Source of the DNA: Halanaerobiaceae bacterium ANBcell28
Lineage (GTDB): Bacteria; Bacillota; Halanaerobiia; Halanaerobiales; DTU029
Assembly: GCA_037623315.1 (NCBI GenBank)
Contig: JBBJJH010000017.1
Coordinates: 24,400 to 88,399 of the forward strand
Direction of reading: 5' to 3'
Length of the DNA stretch: 64,000 nucleotides
Below the pieces are notes generated by a model. It made no database searches and had not been told where the DNA came from. It was given only the letters and a program-made list of their open reading frames with translations. Made by a program: the position numbers and the translations under genes. Positions 35,484-44,040 of the stretch are shown here, piece after piece (the first letter of the stretch is position 1; every line of letters starts with the position of its first letter).

Positions 35484-37583
35484 ATGGGAAAGGTTCGAGT
35501 TTATAAATTAGCAAAAGAACTAAATGTATCAAGTTCTGCATTATTAGACATTTTACATGATCTTGATGTGGAAGTAACAAGTCATATGAGTACAATTACA
35601 GATGAAACAGCAGATATTATTAAAGGAATGTATGTGGAAAAAGGAGAAGAAGAAAAAAAGTCTGTTGAAAAAGCAGAAAGTAGGCAAGAAAAAAAATTGA
35701 AAAAAAACAACAATGAAGTAAATAATAATAATAAGAAAAATGATAACGTTATTAAAAAAAGTACTGTAGAGAATAATAAAAAAAATATAGAAAAAGATAA
35801 TGATAATTCAAGAAAATTTGATGTAGAAGTACCTATTACTGTTAAAGATTTTGGAGAGTTAACTGGTATAGCTGCAAATAAGATCATTAAAAAATTAATA
35901 GGTTTAGGCATAATGGCAAATGTTAATCATCCTCTAGATGAAGATATTCTTTTAATGTTAGCTGATGAATTAGGTATTGACATTAGTTTTAAATCTATGA
36001 CTGAGGAAGAACTTAAAGAAGCGGATATACATGATCGTATAGCTTTAGAAATTGAAGATAAAGAAAAAGATTTAAAGTTAAGACCACCTATCGTTACAGT
36101 TATGGGTCATGTTGATCATGGTAAGACAACTCTTTTGGATGTTATTCGTAAGGCAAGAGTAGCTGAAGGTGAAGCAGGAGGAATAACGCAACACATAGGT
36201 GCATACCAAGTGAAGGTAAATGGCAAGAAAATATCTTTCATAGACACTCCTGGTCATGAAGCTTTTACAGCAATGAGAGCTCGCGGAGCTCAGGTAACAG
36301 ATATTACGATATTGGTTGTAGCTGCAGATGATGGAGTTATGCCACAAACAATTGAGGCTATAAACCATGCAAAGGCTGCTGATATACCAATTATAGTAGC
36401 TATAAATAAAATTGATAGACCTAATGCACAACCGGATCGTGTTAAGCAAGAGTTAACAGAGCATGGTTTAGTTCCTGAGGATTGGGGAGGTCAAACAATT
36501 TGTGTCCCTATATCAGCGCTTAAAGAAGAAAATATAGAAGAGCTACTAGAGATGGTTTTATTGGTTGCAGAGATTGAAGAAATTAAAGCAAATCCTAGTA
36601 GACCAGCAGAAGGAATTATTATTGAGTCTGAACTCGATAAAGGCCGTGGTCCTGTTGCTACAATTTTAATTAAGAACGGAACTATGCATGTAGGTGATGC
36701 TTTATTAGCAGGTCCAGTTTCAGGTAGAGTAAGAGCTATGCTTGATGATAAAGGTAATAGAGTCGAAGAAGCTCCACCTGCAACACCTATAGAAATATTA
36801 GGATTCTCTGATGTACCTAATGCTGGAGATTTAGTTCAAGTACTTGATGATGAAAAAGAAGCTAGACAAGTTGCTGAAGCCAGGAAAAAGGATATTCAGC
36901 AAAAGAGTCAGCAAACTGAAAATAAAATATCTTTAGAGGATTTATATCAACAAATTCAAGAAGGAGAAGTAAAGGAACTAAATGTTGTCTTAAAAGCAGA
37001 TGTTAATGGTTCCATTGAAGCTCTTAGAGATTCCTTAGTGAAACTAGGTAATAAAGAAGTTACTGTTAATATTATTCATACTGCAGTAGGAGCGATTAAT
37101 GAAACGGATGTTAACTTAGCGAGTGCTTCTAATGCTATTATTCTTGGTTTTAACGTACGACCAGCAAGTAACGCAAGAAGATTAGCAGAAAAAGAAAAGG
37201 TAGATGTAAGAACTTATAGAGTTATTTATAAAGCTATTGAAGATCTGAAAGACGCTATGTCTGGATTGTTAGATCCTGAATTAAAAGAAGAGGTAACAGG
37301 TAGAGCAGAAGTTAGAGATACATTTAAAGTTCCTAATATTGGACTTATTGCAGGTTTATATGTAACAGAAGGTACTATTAACCGTAATGATAAAGTTCGC
37401 TTATTACGTGATGGAGTAGTTATCTACGAAGGTAATATTGCATCATTAAAAAGATTTGAGAATGATGTTCGAGAAGTTAGGGAAGGTTATGAATGTGGTT
37501 TAGGAATAGAAGGATTTAATGATATTAAATTAGGTGATGAATTAGAAATATACACTATAAAAGAGATAAAAAGGTCATTGTAA
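35484..37583 (+). CDS. infB: Translation initiation factor IF-2
   Basis: IF-2 is the GTPase that places initiator tRNA on the ribosome. The 699-residue protein has an N-terminal helix-turn module ([15 protein letters not shown]), a Lys/Asn/Glu-rich low-complexity stretch (about 52-112), a second IF2_N module, the G domain with [12 protein letters not shown] near residue 207, DTPGHEAF and NKID, and the C-terminal domains ending [12 protein letters not shown]. The short N-terminal region is typical of Firmicutes. GGGGGTG precedes the start. Confidence 0.97.
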   Translation: MGKVRVYKLAKELNVSSSALLDILHDLDVEVTSHMSTITDETADIIKGMYVEKGEEEKKSVEKAESRQEKKLKKNNNEVNNNNKKNDNVIKKSTVENNKKNIEKDNDNSRKFDVEVPITVKDFGELTGIAANKIIKKLIGLGIMANVNHPLDEDILLMLADELGIDISFKSMTEEELKEADIHDRIALEIEDKEKDLKLRPPIVTVMGHVDHGKTTLLDVIRKARVAEGEAGGITQHIGAYQVKVNGKKISFIDTPGHEAFTAMRARGAQVTDITILVVAADDGVMPQTIEAINHAKAADIPIIVAINKIDRPNAQPDRVKQELTEHGLVPEDWGGQTICVPISALKEENIEELLEMVLLVAEIEEIKANPSRPAEGIIIESELDKGRGPVATILIKNGTMHVGDALLAGPVSGRVRAMLDDKGNRVEEAPPATPIEILGFSDVPNAGDLVQVLDDEKEARQVAEARKKDIQQKSQQTENKISLEDLYQQIQEGEVKELNVVLKADVNGSIEALRDSLVKLGNKEVTVNIIHTAVGAINETDVNLASASNAIILGFNVRPASNARRLAEKEKVDVRTYRVIYKAIEDLKDAMSGLLDPELKEEVTGRAEVRDTFKVPNIGLIAGLYVTEGTINRNDKVRLLRDGVVIYEGNIASLKRFENDVREVREGYECGLGIEGFNDIKLGDELEIYTIKEIKRSL

Positions 37584-37654
37584 TAATGATTAGATGCTCA
37601 TCTTATCATTAAAAGATACTTTTCTCTTAATATATTTTGGAGTAGGTGAATATA

Positions 37655-38026
37655 ATGGTAAAACAAAGAGCTCAAAGATTAGGAGAGTTAATAAAGCAAG
37701 AGATTAGCGATATATTATTAAAGGACGTTAAAGACCCTCGTGTTGGATTTGTTTCAGTAACGGATGTAGAAGTTTCTGGTGATTTAAGGCATGCTAATGT
37801 ATATGTTAGTGTGTTTGGTAGTGATAAAGAACGTTCTGATACTATGAAAGCTCTTGAAAAAGGTAATGGCTATATAAGAAAGCTATTAGGTGAACGGATA
37901 ACTGTTTATCATACACCGGAACTTTTGTTTAAATATGATAAATCGCTAGAATATGGAGCACATATATCAAAAATACTAGATAAAGTTAAAAATGAAGATG
38001 AAAAAAAGAATGAAAAAGGGGATTAA
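37655..38026 (+). CDS. rbfA: Ribosome-binding factor A
   Basis: RbfA is a late 30S maturation factor with a type II KH fold. The motifs RAQRLGELIKQEISDILL, KDPRVGFVSVTDVEVS and the C-terminal TPELLFKYDKSLEYG are typical. ATG at 37655 is chosen, with GGAGTAGGTG just upstream; the in-frame GTG at 37646 lies inside that site. The Lys/Glu-rich tail ends four bases before nrnA. Confidence 0.94.
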   Translation: MVKQRAQRLGELIKQEISDILLKDVKDPRVGFVSVTDVEVSGDLRHANVYVSVFGSDKERSDTMKALEKGNGYIRKLLGERITVYHTPELLFKYDKSLEYGAHISKILDKVKNEDEKKNEKGD

Positions 38027-38029
38027 GTA

Positions 38030-39037
38030 ATGAATTCTTTAGAGCAGGTATATGATATCATTAAAAAAAATAATAATTTTATTTTAATGGGACATATTGC
38101 TCCTGACGGTGATTGTATTGGCTCTTTATTTGCTTTAAAGTGGTATCTTGATAATTTAGGTAAAAGTTCTATTGTATTATTCTCAGAAAAGCTGGAAGAA
38201 AAGTATCATGTTATAGGGGTTAAAGAAGAAGATTATTGCTTAATTGATGAATTTAAAATTGATAAAAACAAACATTATGTTTGCCTTGCCCTTGATTCTG
38301 CAGATATAGATCGCTTAGGTGAGGGCAAGGAGTTAGCAAAAAATCTATATTTGCTAAATATAGATCACCATCCTGATAACCCGTGTTATGGAGATATTAA
38401 TTATATTAATTCTGAAACAGCTGCTACTGGAGAAATAATATTCGATTTAATTTCTCTTAATGATAAATGGGCATTAGAAAATTTAGATAAAAATAAAAAT
38501 TGTTATGACTCTAATATTCAAAATATAGCTAATGCTTTAGCTTTAGCTTTTATAGGTGATACTGGTAGTTTTCGTTACCAAAATACGAGTTCTACTGTAT
38601 TTGATATAATGTCATTACTTAAGAGACTTGGTGCTGATGTCTATCAAATAAATAAATCTGTATATGCTTCTTATCCATATAATATAATTAAATTAAAAGC
38701 TCTTGCTTTGAACACTTTAGAATTATTTGAAGATAAAGTTGCTCATTTGACAGTAAGTCAAGAAATGCTAAAAAAGACTAATACTAATTTAGATGAAGTC
38801 TCTGGACTTGTTAATTATGCAAGGGATATTAAAGGAGTAGAGCTTGGTTTATTATTTTCCGAACTCAGCGAAAATGAAACTAGAGTTAGTTTTCGTTCTA
38901 ATAATTATTCTAAGGTAAATGAATTTGCTGCTTTATATGGTGGTGGTGGACATCCACGTGCTGCTGGCTGTTCGATTAATAAAAATCTTTTAGAAGTGAA
39001 AGAAATGATTTTAAAAAAGGTGAAAGATTATGTCTGA
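38030..39037 (+). CDS. nrnA: DHH family nanoRNase / pAp phosphatase NrnA
   Basis: NrnA degrades short oligoribonucleotides and removes the 3' phosphate of pAp. The DHH domain has MGHIAPDGDCIGSLFALKW, ALDSAD and IDHHPDN; the DHHA1 domain ends with GGGGHPRAAG. The 335-residue length fits. It lies between rbfA and truB, a common arrangement, and its last eight bases overlap truB. Confidence 0.94.
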   Translation: MNSLEQVYDIIKKNNNFILMGHIAPDGDCIGSLFALKWYLDNLGKSSIVLFSEKLEEKYHVIGVKEEDYCLIDEFKIDKNKHYVCLALDSADIDRLGEGKELAKNLYLLNIDHHPDNPCYGDINYINSETAATGEIIFDLISLNDKWALENLDKNKNCYDSNIQNIANALALAFIGDTGSFRYQNTSSTVFDIMSLLKRLGADVYQINKSVYASYPYNIIKLKALALNTLELFEDKVAHLTVSQEMLKKTNTNLDEVSGLVNYARDIKGVELGLLFSELSENETRVSFRSNNYSKVNEFAALYGGGGHPRAAGCSINKNLLEVKEMILKKVKDYV

Positions 39038-39947
39038 ATTAAATGGAATAATAAATATATTAAAACCCCCTGGAAAAACTTCGTTTCAGGTGGTTTCTTG
39101 TGTTAGAAGAATTTTATCATGTAAAAAAGCTGGACATACAGGAACACTTGATCCTAGTGCAGTTGGTGTTCTCCCTATTTGTCTTGGTAAAGCAACTAAA
39201 ATTATACCTTATATTCCTGAAGATGAAAAAGAATATATAGCAGATATAATATTAGGAAAGAGGACAGATACTTTAGATGCTGAAGGTGAAATAATAGAGG
39301 AAAGTGAAGATTGGAAGCATATAAGTAAAGATGATTTAGAAAGAACACTGAAAGAATTTAAAGGTAATATAAAACAAATACCACCTATGTATTCAGCCTT
39401 GCATTATAAAGGAAAGCGTTTGTATAAGCTTGCTAGGCAAGGAAAAGAAGTTGATCGGGAACCTAGAGAAGTGGAGATTAAAGAATTAGAGTTATTAGAA
39501 TTTGATTTACCAAGAATAAAAGTTAGAGTTCTTTGTTCTAAAGGCACATATATTCGAACATTAGCTGATGATATAGGTGAATATTTAGAATGTGGTGCTT
39601 TTTTGCAAAAATTAAAAAGAAGTAAATCAGGTCCTTTTAGAATAGAGAATGCAGTTACCTTAGATACATTGTATAATAAAGGAGAAAAATTAATCGTGCC
39701 TATAGATTTTCCTTTGGATTTTCCTAAATTATACATTAAAGATTCTTTTTTTGATTTAGCAAAAAACGGATCATCTTTATCAGCAAACGCTTTTGTTGAT
39801 ATTAATATAAATTTAGATAAATTAGCCTTTGAAGAAAAAAATGTTTTAGTTTACTATCGAAATTATTTTATATCTATTAGCCAAATAATTAATACTGAAG
39901 ATGGATTTGAAATTAAACCTGATAGAGTTTTTAATGTCCAGTTATAA
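39030..39947 (+). CDS. truB: tRNA pseudouridine-55 synthase TruB
   Basis: TruB makes the universal pseudouridine 55 in the T-loop of tRNA. The catalytic Asp lies in KAGHTGTLDPSAVGVLP; KPPGKTSFQVV, PPMYSALHYKGKRLY and CSKGTYIRTLADDIG are further family motifs. The 305-residue length includes a C-terminal extension after about 230. It is translationally coupled to nrnA. Confidence 0.96.
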   Translation: MSELNGIINILKPPGKTSFQVVSCVRRILSCKKAGHTGTLDPSAVGVLPICLGKATKIIPYIPEDEKEYIADIILGKRTDTLDAEGEIIEESEDWKHISKDDLERTLKEFKGNIKQIPPMYSALHYKGKRLYKLARQGKEVDREPREVEIKELELLEFDLPRIKVRVLCSKGTYIRTLADDIGEYLECGAFLQKLKRSKSGPFRIENAVTLDTLYNKGEKLIVPIDFPLDFPKLYIKDSFFDLAKNGSSLSANAFVDININLDKLAFEEKNVLVYYRNYFISISQIINTEDGFEIKPDRVFNVQL

Positions 39948-39996
39948 TCAATGATAATAGATACTATTGAATAAAGGAAATGAGTAAGGTGATATA

Positions 39997-40929
39997 ATGG
40001 AAGTTATAAAAAGTAAAGATTTTCGACATATAAATATAGGACCTTTAGTAATTGCTATAGGTACGTTTGATGGTTTACATCAAGGTCATCAAGCAGTTAT
40101 TAATAAAGCAAAAAAAATAGCTGAAGATAAGAATCTAGCTGTTGCTGTTTATACTTTTAATCCACATCCATTAAAAATAGTCAAACCAGCTATAGCCCCA
40201 AAAAGCATAATATCTTCCCGACAAAAAATAGAGTTATTAGCTAATTTTGATATTGATTATTATTTAGAACAAAAATTTACTTCGGACTTCTCATCTATAG
40301 ATTATCAAGATTTCATACTAAATTTTCTGTTAGATAAATTTAATATGAAACACTTAGTAGTAGGTGAAGATTTTCATTTGGGTAAAATGGGTAAAGGAAC
40401 CATAGAAAACATAGAAAAACTTACAAATAACTTGGGTTTTGACCTTACAGCTGTTAAAACTGTAGAAGATTTATCCATACGTGTTTCAAGCACTCTAATT
40501 AGAGAGTTAATTAGTGAAGGTAATATAAAAAAAGCTAGTTTATTATTAGATAGGCCATATAGATTATACGGGAAGGTTATTAGAGGGTTTGGAAGAGGAA
40601 AAAAGTTAGGATATCCTACTGCTAATATAAAATTAGATACAGATTATTCTCTCCCACCTAGAGGAGTATATGCATGTTATGTTGATTATGATTCAGATAG
40701 GTATAAGGGAGTTGTCAACTTTGGTTATAACCCTACATTTGGTGGAGTTGATTATTCAATAGAAGTTCATATCATTGATTTTAATAAAACTGATATTTAT
40801 GATAAAAATATTTCAATTGATTTAATTGAGCAAATTAGAAGTGAAATGACTTTTGATAGTTCCGTTGATTTAATTGAACAAATAAAAAAAGATATACTTT
40901 ACACAAAAAATCTTTTATGTTACAATTAA
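39997..40929 (+). CDS. ribF: Bifunctional riboflavin kinase / FAD synthetase
   Basis: RibF phosphorylates riboflavin to FMN and adenylates FMN to FAD. The N-terminal nucleotidyltransferase domain has AIGTFDGLHQGHQAVI, VYTFNPHPLK, VVGEDFHLGKMGKG and SSTLIRELI; the C-terminal flavokinase domain has GRGKKLGYPTANI and GVVNFGYNPTFGG. The 310-residue length is standard. It precedes rpsO as in Bacillus. Confidence 0.96.
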   Translation: MEVIKSKDFRHINIGPLVIAIGTFDGLHQGHQAVINKAKKIAEDKNLAVAVYTFNPHPLKIVKPAIAPKSIISSRQKIELLANFDIDYYLEQKFTSDFSSIDYQDFILNFLLDKFNMKHLVVGEDFHLGKMGKGTIENIEKLTNNLGFDLTAVKTVEDLSIRVSSTLIRELISEGNIKKASLLLDRPYRLYGKVIRGFGRGKKLGYPTANIKLDTDYSLPPRGVYACYVDYDSDRYKGVVNFGYNPTFGGVDYSIEVHIIDFNKTDIYDKNISIDLIEQIRSEMTFDSSVDLIEQIKKDILYTKNLLCYN

Positions 40930-40950
40930 TATTGGAATATTTACAGTCCG

Positions 40951-40991
40951 TTAGCTAGGTTTAATGATTCTCCAACGTTATTCTTGGCTTA
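40951..40991 (+). promoter_or_regulatory. Possible S15 leader hairpin upstream of rpsO
   Basis: TTAGCTAGG (40951-40959) can pair with CTTGGCTTA (40983-40991) using G-U pairs and one mismatch, with a 23-nt loop. rpsO leaders often carry S15-binding structures, and this one lies just upstream of the ribosome binding site. Support is position and folding only. Confidence 0.35.
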
Positions 40992-41021
40992 TGGTTTAAT
41001 TACTTATGAGGAGGTGTCGAT

Positions 41022-41288
41022 ATGTTAACTACTGAAGAGAAACAAGATATAATTAAAGAATATCAAACTGAAGAAGGAGATACAGGTTCTCCTGAGGTAC
41101 AAATTGCTCTTTTAACTGCAAGGATTAGTCAACTTACGGATCATTTGAAAGAACATAAGAGTGATTTTCATTCAAGAAGAGGTTTATTAAAAATGGTAGG
41201 TCAAAGAAAAAGGCTTCTTAAATATCTCAAAAGCAATGAAATTGAACGTTATCGTAATATTATTGCACGTTTGGGTATAAGAGGTTAA
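41022..41288 (+). CDS. rpsO: 30S ribosomal protein S15
   Basis: S15 binds 16S rRNA early in 30S assembly. The 88-residue protein is complete: [40 protein letters not shown] and a final [17 protein letters not shown] precedes the ATG. The rpsO-pnp order is almost universal in bacteria; here the two genes are separated by 283 bases holding two terminators and a repeat. Confidence 0.97.
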   Translation: MLTTEEKQDIIKEYQTEEGDTGSPEVQIALLTARISQLTDHLKEHKSDFHSRRGLLKMVGQRKRLLKYLKSNEIERYRNIIARLGIRG

Positions 41289-41298
41289 TTTCTTCTAT

Positions 41299-41331
41299 AA
41301 AAATAATCTTAACTTAGATAAGATTATTTTT
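41299..41331. terminator. Terminator after rpsO
   Basis: AAAAATAATCTTA (41299-41311) and TAAGATTATTTTT (41319-41331) pair perfectly over 13 bp with a 7-nt loop. The T-run is part of the stem, so it could work in both directions. Confidence 0.7.
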
Positions 41332-41405
41332 AATACTGAATTTATTTGTATTCAAGTGTAAATTTTTAGTGTTAAGAAGAAATAGGTTTCACCATTTTTT
41401 TATAG

Positions 41406-41468
41406 TGTAAATTTCTTTATGCCGTAAATTATCTGCATATTATGAAAGCAGATAATTTTTCAGGCATT
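41406..41468. repeat. Small palindromic repeat, copy 2
   Basis: This is the better preserved copy of the element also seen at 4896-4966. AAATTATCTGC (41426-41436) and GCAGATAATTT (41448-41458) form an 11-bp perfect stem, flanked by ATGCC and GGCAT. It sits between rpsO and pnp, next to a terminator, with no coding potential. Confidence 0.7.
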
Positions 41469-41470
41469 CA

Positions 41471-41494
41471 AAAGAGCGGTATTTACCGCTCTTT
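41471..41494. terminator. Second hairpin terminator between rpsO and pnp
   Basis: AAAGAGCGG pairs with CCGCTCTTT around TATTTA. T residues lie only in the 3' arm, so activity would be moderate. It directly follows the small palindromic repeat. Confidence 0.55.
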
Positions 41495-41571
41495 AATATT
41501 AAGTATTACTATTACATATCTAATAATTATTAATATATTTGTTTATAATAAAATAAAGGAGGTTTTTATTT

Positions 41572-43668
41572 ATGGACAAGAGTTGGATTAAAGAAATTGC
41601 TGGAAGAGATTTTAAAATTGAAACTGGAAAACTTGCCAAACAAGCTAATGGGTCAGTTTTAGTTACTTATGGAGATTCTGTTGTCTTGGTAACTGCAACT
41701 ATGTCTGAACCCCGAGAAGGTATAGATTTTTTTCCATTAATGGTTAATTATGAAGAAAGAATATATTCAATAGGTAAAATACCAGGAAGTATTACTCGTC
41801 GTGAAGGTCGTCCAAGAGATTTAGCTACCCTATCAGCACGCTTAATAGATCGTCCATTACGACCATTGTTTCCTAAAGGATTTCACCATGATGTACAAAT
41901 AGTATGTACAGTTTTATCTGTAGATAATGATTGTGAAGCAGATATTGCTGCTATGAATGGTGCTTCTGCAGCTTTAATGCTGTCTGATATTCCTTTTAAT
42001 GGGCCAATGGCAGGTGTTAAAGTTGGAATGGTTGATGATGAATTAATTATCAATCCAAATGAAGAGCAAAGAGCTAATGGAAAATTGGATTTGATTGTCG
42101 CTGGTACAAAAGATGCTGTTATGATGGTAGAAGCAGGAGCAGATGAAGTATCTGAGGAAACTATGATTGATGCAATTGAGTTGGCACATCAAGAAATAAA
42201 AAATATAGTGGCTATGCAAGAAGAAATAGCTAATGAAGCTGCAAGAGAAAAAATGAAATTTGAGCCTGTAGAAATAGATTCTGATCTTGAGAAACAAGTA
42301 CGTGATTTTATAAGTGAAGACTTACAAAAAGCTATAAGGACTTTCGAAAAGCTTGATCGTAATGCTAAGGTAGATGAAATTAAAACAAGTTTAATTGATC
42401 ATTTTGTAGAAAATGAGGTAGATGATGATAGTAAAGCATCTATAAAGAAGACTGTATCTAAAATATTTGAAAATATTCTTAAAGAATATTTACGTAAGAT
42501 GATAGTAGAAGATGGCATTAGACCAGATCAAAGATCGGCTGATGAGATTAGACCAATTTGGTGTGAAGTTGGTATTCTACCTAGAGTTCATGGTTCTGGT
42601 GTATTTACACGTGGACAAACTCAGGCTTTAAGTGTAGCAACACTTGGGGCTGCATCAGATGAACAAGTTTTATTTGGCTTAGGTGAAGAAGAAACCAAAA
42701 GATATATGCATCATTATAACTTTCCACCTTATAGTGTTGGAGAGACTAGTCCTTTGCGTTCCCCAGGGAGACGTGAAATTGGACATGGTGCTCTAGGTGA
42801 AAGGGCTTTATTACCTATGATTCCACCACAAGAGGAGTTTCCATATACTATTCGCGTAGTTTCAGAAGTTTTGGAATCAAATGGTTCTAGTTCACAGGCT
42901 AGTATTTGTGGCAGTACATTGGCTTTAATGGATGCTGGAGTACCTATTAAAGAGCCAATAGCTGGTATAGCCATGGGCTTAATAAAAGAAGACGATAATG
43001 TTGCAATTTTATCAGATATTCAAGGTATGGAAGACCACTATGGAGATATGGATTTTAAAGTGGCAGGAAGTAAAAACGGAATTACAGCCTTACAAATGGA
43101 TATAAAAATTGCAGGTATATCGAAAGAAATACTAGTTAATGCCTTAGAACAAGCTAGAAAAGGTAGAATGCACATCTTGGATCAAATGTTAAAAGTTATT
43201 GATAAACCAAGAGAAGAATTATCTCCATATGCTCCATTGATGATTTCAATGAAGATAAATCCAGATAAAATTCGCTTTGTTATTGGACCTGGTGGTAAAA
43301 TGATCAATAAAATCATTGATGAAACAGGTGTAAGTATAGATATTGATGATGATGGTACTGTATTCATAATGTCAGATACACATGAAGCTGGTCAAAAAGC
43401 CAAAAAAATGATTGAAAACCTTACAAAAGATGTTGAAGTTGGAGAAATATATGAAGGTACAGTTAAAAAGATTATGAATTTTGGAGCCTTTGTAGAATTT
43501 TTACCTGGCAAAGAAGGTCTTGTTCATATATCTAAATTAGCTGATCATCATGTAAAGTCAGTAGAAGATGTTGTTTCAATTGGAGATACAATACCTGTTA
43601 AGGTTACAGAAATTGATAAACAAGGGCGAATCAATCTTTCTAGGAAAGATGCTATAGAAGAAGAATAA
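41572..43668 (+). CDS. pnp: Polyribonucleotide nucleotidyltransferase (PNPase)
   Basis: PNPase degrades RNA phosphorolytically from the 3' end. Two RNase PH domains are present (first with [20 protein letters not shown]; second with [16 protein letters not shown], catalytic region [20 protein letters not shown]), then a KH domain ([18 protein letters not shown]) and an S1 domain ([20 protein letters not shown]). The 698-residue length is normal. A strong AAAGGAGG site precedes the start. Confidence 0.98.
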   Translation: MDKSWIKEIAGRDFKIETGKLAKQANGSVLVTYGDSVVLVTATMSEPREGIDFFPLMVNYEERIYSIGKIPGSITRREGRPRDLATLSARLIDRPLRPLFPKGFHHDVQIVCTVLSVDNDCEADIAAMNGASAALMLSDIPFNGPMAGVKVGMVDDELIINPNEEQRANGKLDLIVAGTKDAVMMVEAGADEVSEETMIDAIELAHQEIKNIVAMQEEIANEAAREKMKFEPVEIDSDLEKQVRDFISEDLQKAIRTFEKLDRNAKVDEIKTSLIDHFVENEVDDDSKASIKKTVSKIFENILKEYLRKMIVEDGIRPDQRSADEIRPIWCEVGILPRVHGSGVFTRGQTQALSVATLGAASDEQVLFGLGEEETKRYMHHYNFPPYSVGETSPLRSPGRREIGHGALGERALLPMIPPQEEFPYTIRVVSEVLESNGSSSQASICGSTLALMDAGVPIKEPIAGIAMGLIKEDDNVAILSDIQGMEDHYGDMDFKVAGSKNGITALQMDIKIAGISKEILVNALEQARKGRMHILDQMLKVIDKPREELSPYAPLMISMKINPDKIRFVIGPGGKMINKIIDETGVSIDIDDDGTVFIMSDTHEAGQKAKKMIENLTKDVEVGEIYEGTVKKIMNFGAFVEFLPGKEGLVHISKLADHHVKSVEDVVSIGDTIPVKVTEIDKQGRINLSRKDAIEEE

Positions 43669-43708
43669 TAATAAATTTAAAAATTATTAATTAAATAATA
43701 TTAATTGT

Positions 43709-43744
43709 AAAACATAAACTGGTTTTTTCTGGTTTATGTTTTTT
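43709..43744 (+). terminator. Terminator after pnp
   Basis: AAAACATAAAC pairs with GTTTATGTTTT around a 12-nt loop, followed by more T residues. It ends the rimP-to-pnp stretch. Confidence 0.8.
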
Positions 43745-43944
43745 AATAGCTTATTTTATAAAATACTTAAACTATCTTCAATCTCTAATAGTACATCTTG
43801 GATATATTAATACTTTAAGTAAGATATAGGAAAACGCAATTTTAACTCGAAATTATTTATTTTTCATGTTATAATTAAAAGAGTCGTATTAATTTCGTTT
43901 TAATGAATAAAATCAATATATAAATGAATTTCTTCTCAATATTA

Positions 43945-43971
43945 CTTGCTATAAAAAAGTGTAATAGCAAG
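43945..43971 (+). other. Hairpin in the non-coding stretch before the DinG-like gene
   Basis: CTTGCTAT (43945-43952) and ATAGCAAG (43964-43971) form an 8-bp stem with an 11-nt loop, without a following T-run. The stretch 43745-44040 otherwise shows a possible -10 TATAAT near 43870 with a poor -35, and no gene. Confidence 0.35.
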
Positions 43972-44040
43972 GGCTGTAAAGATAAAAGATGATCCATCAA
44001 TAATACTATCTGTATATTTGTTTATAGAGTAGGTGTAATT

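Noticed and set aside
36078..36449. Minus-strand open frame opposite the IF-2 G domain
   Set aside because: It is antisense to a strongly conserved coding region and looks like no known protein.
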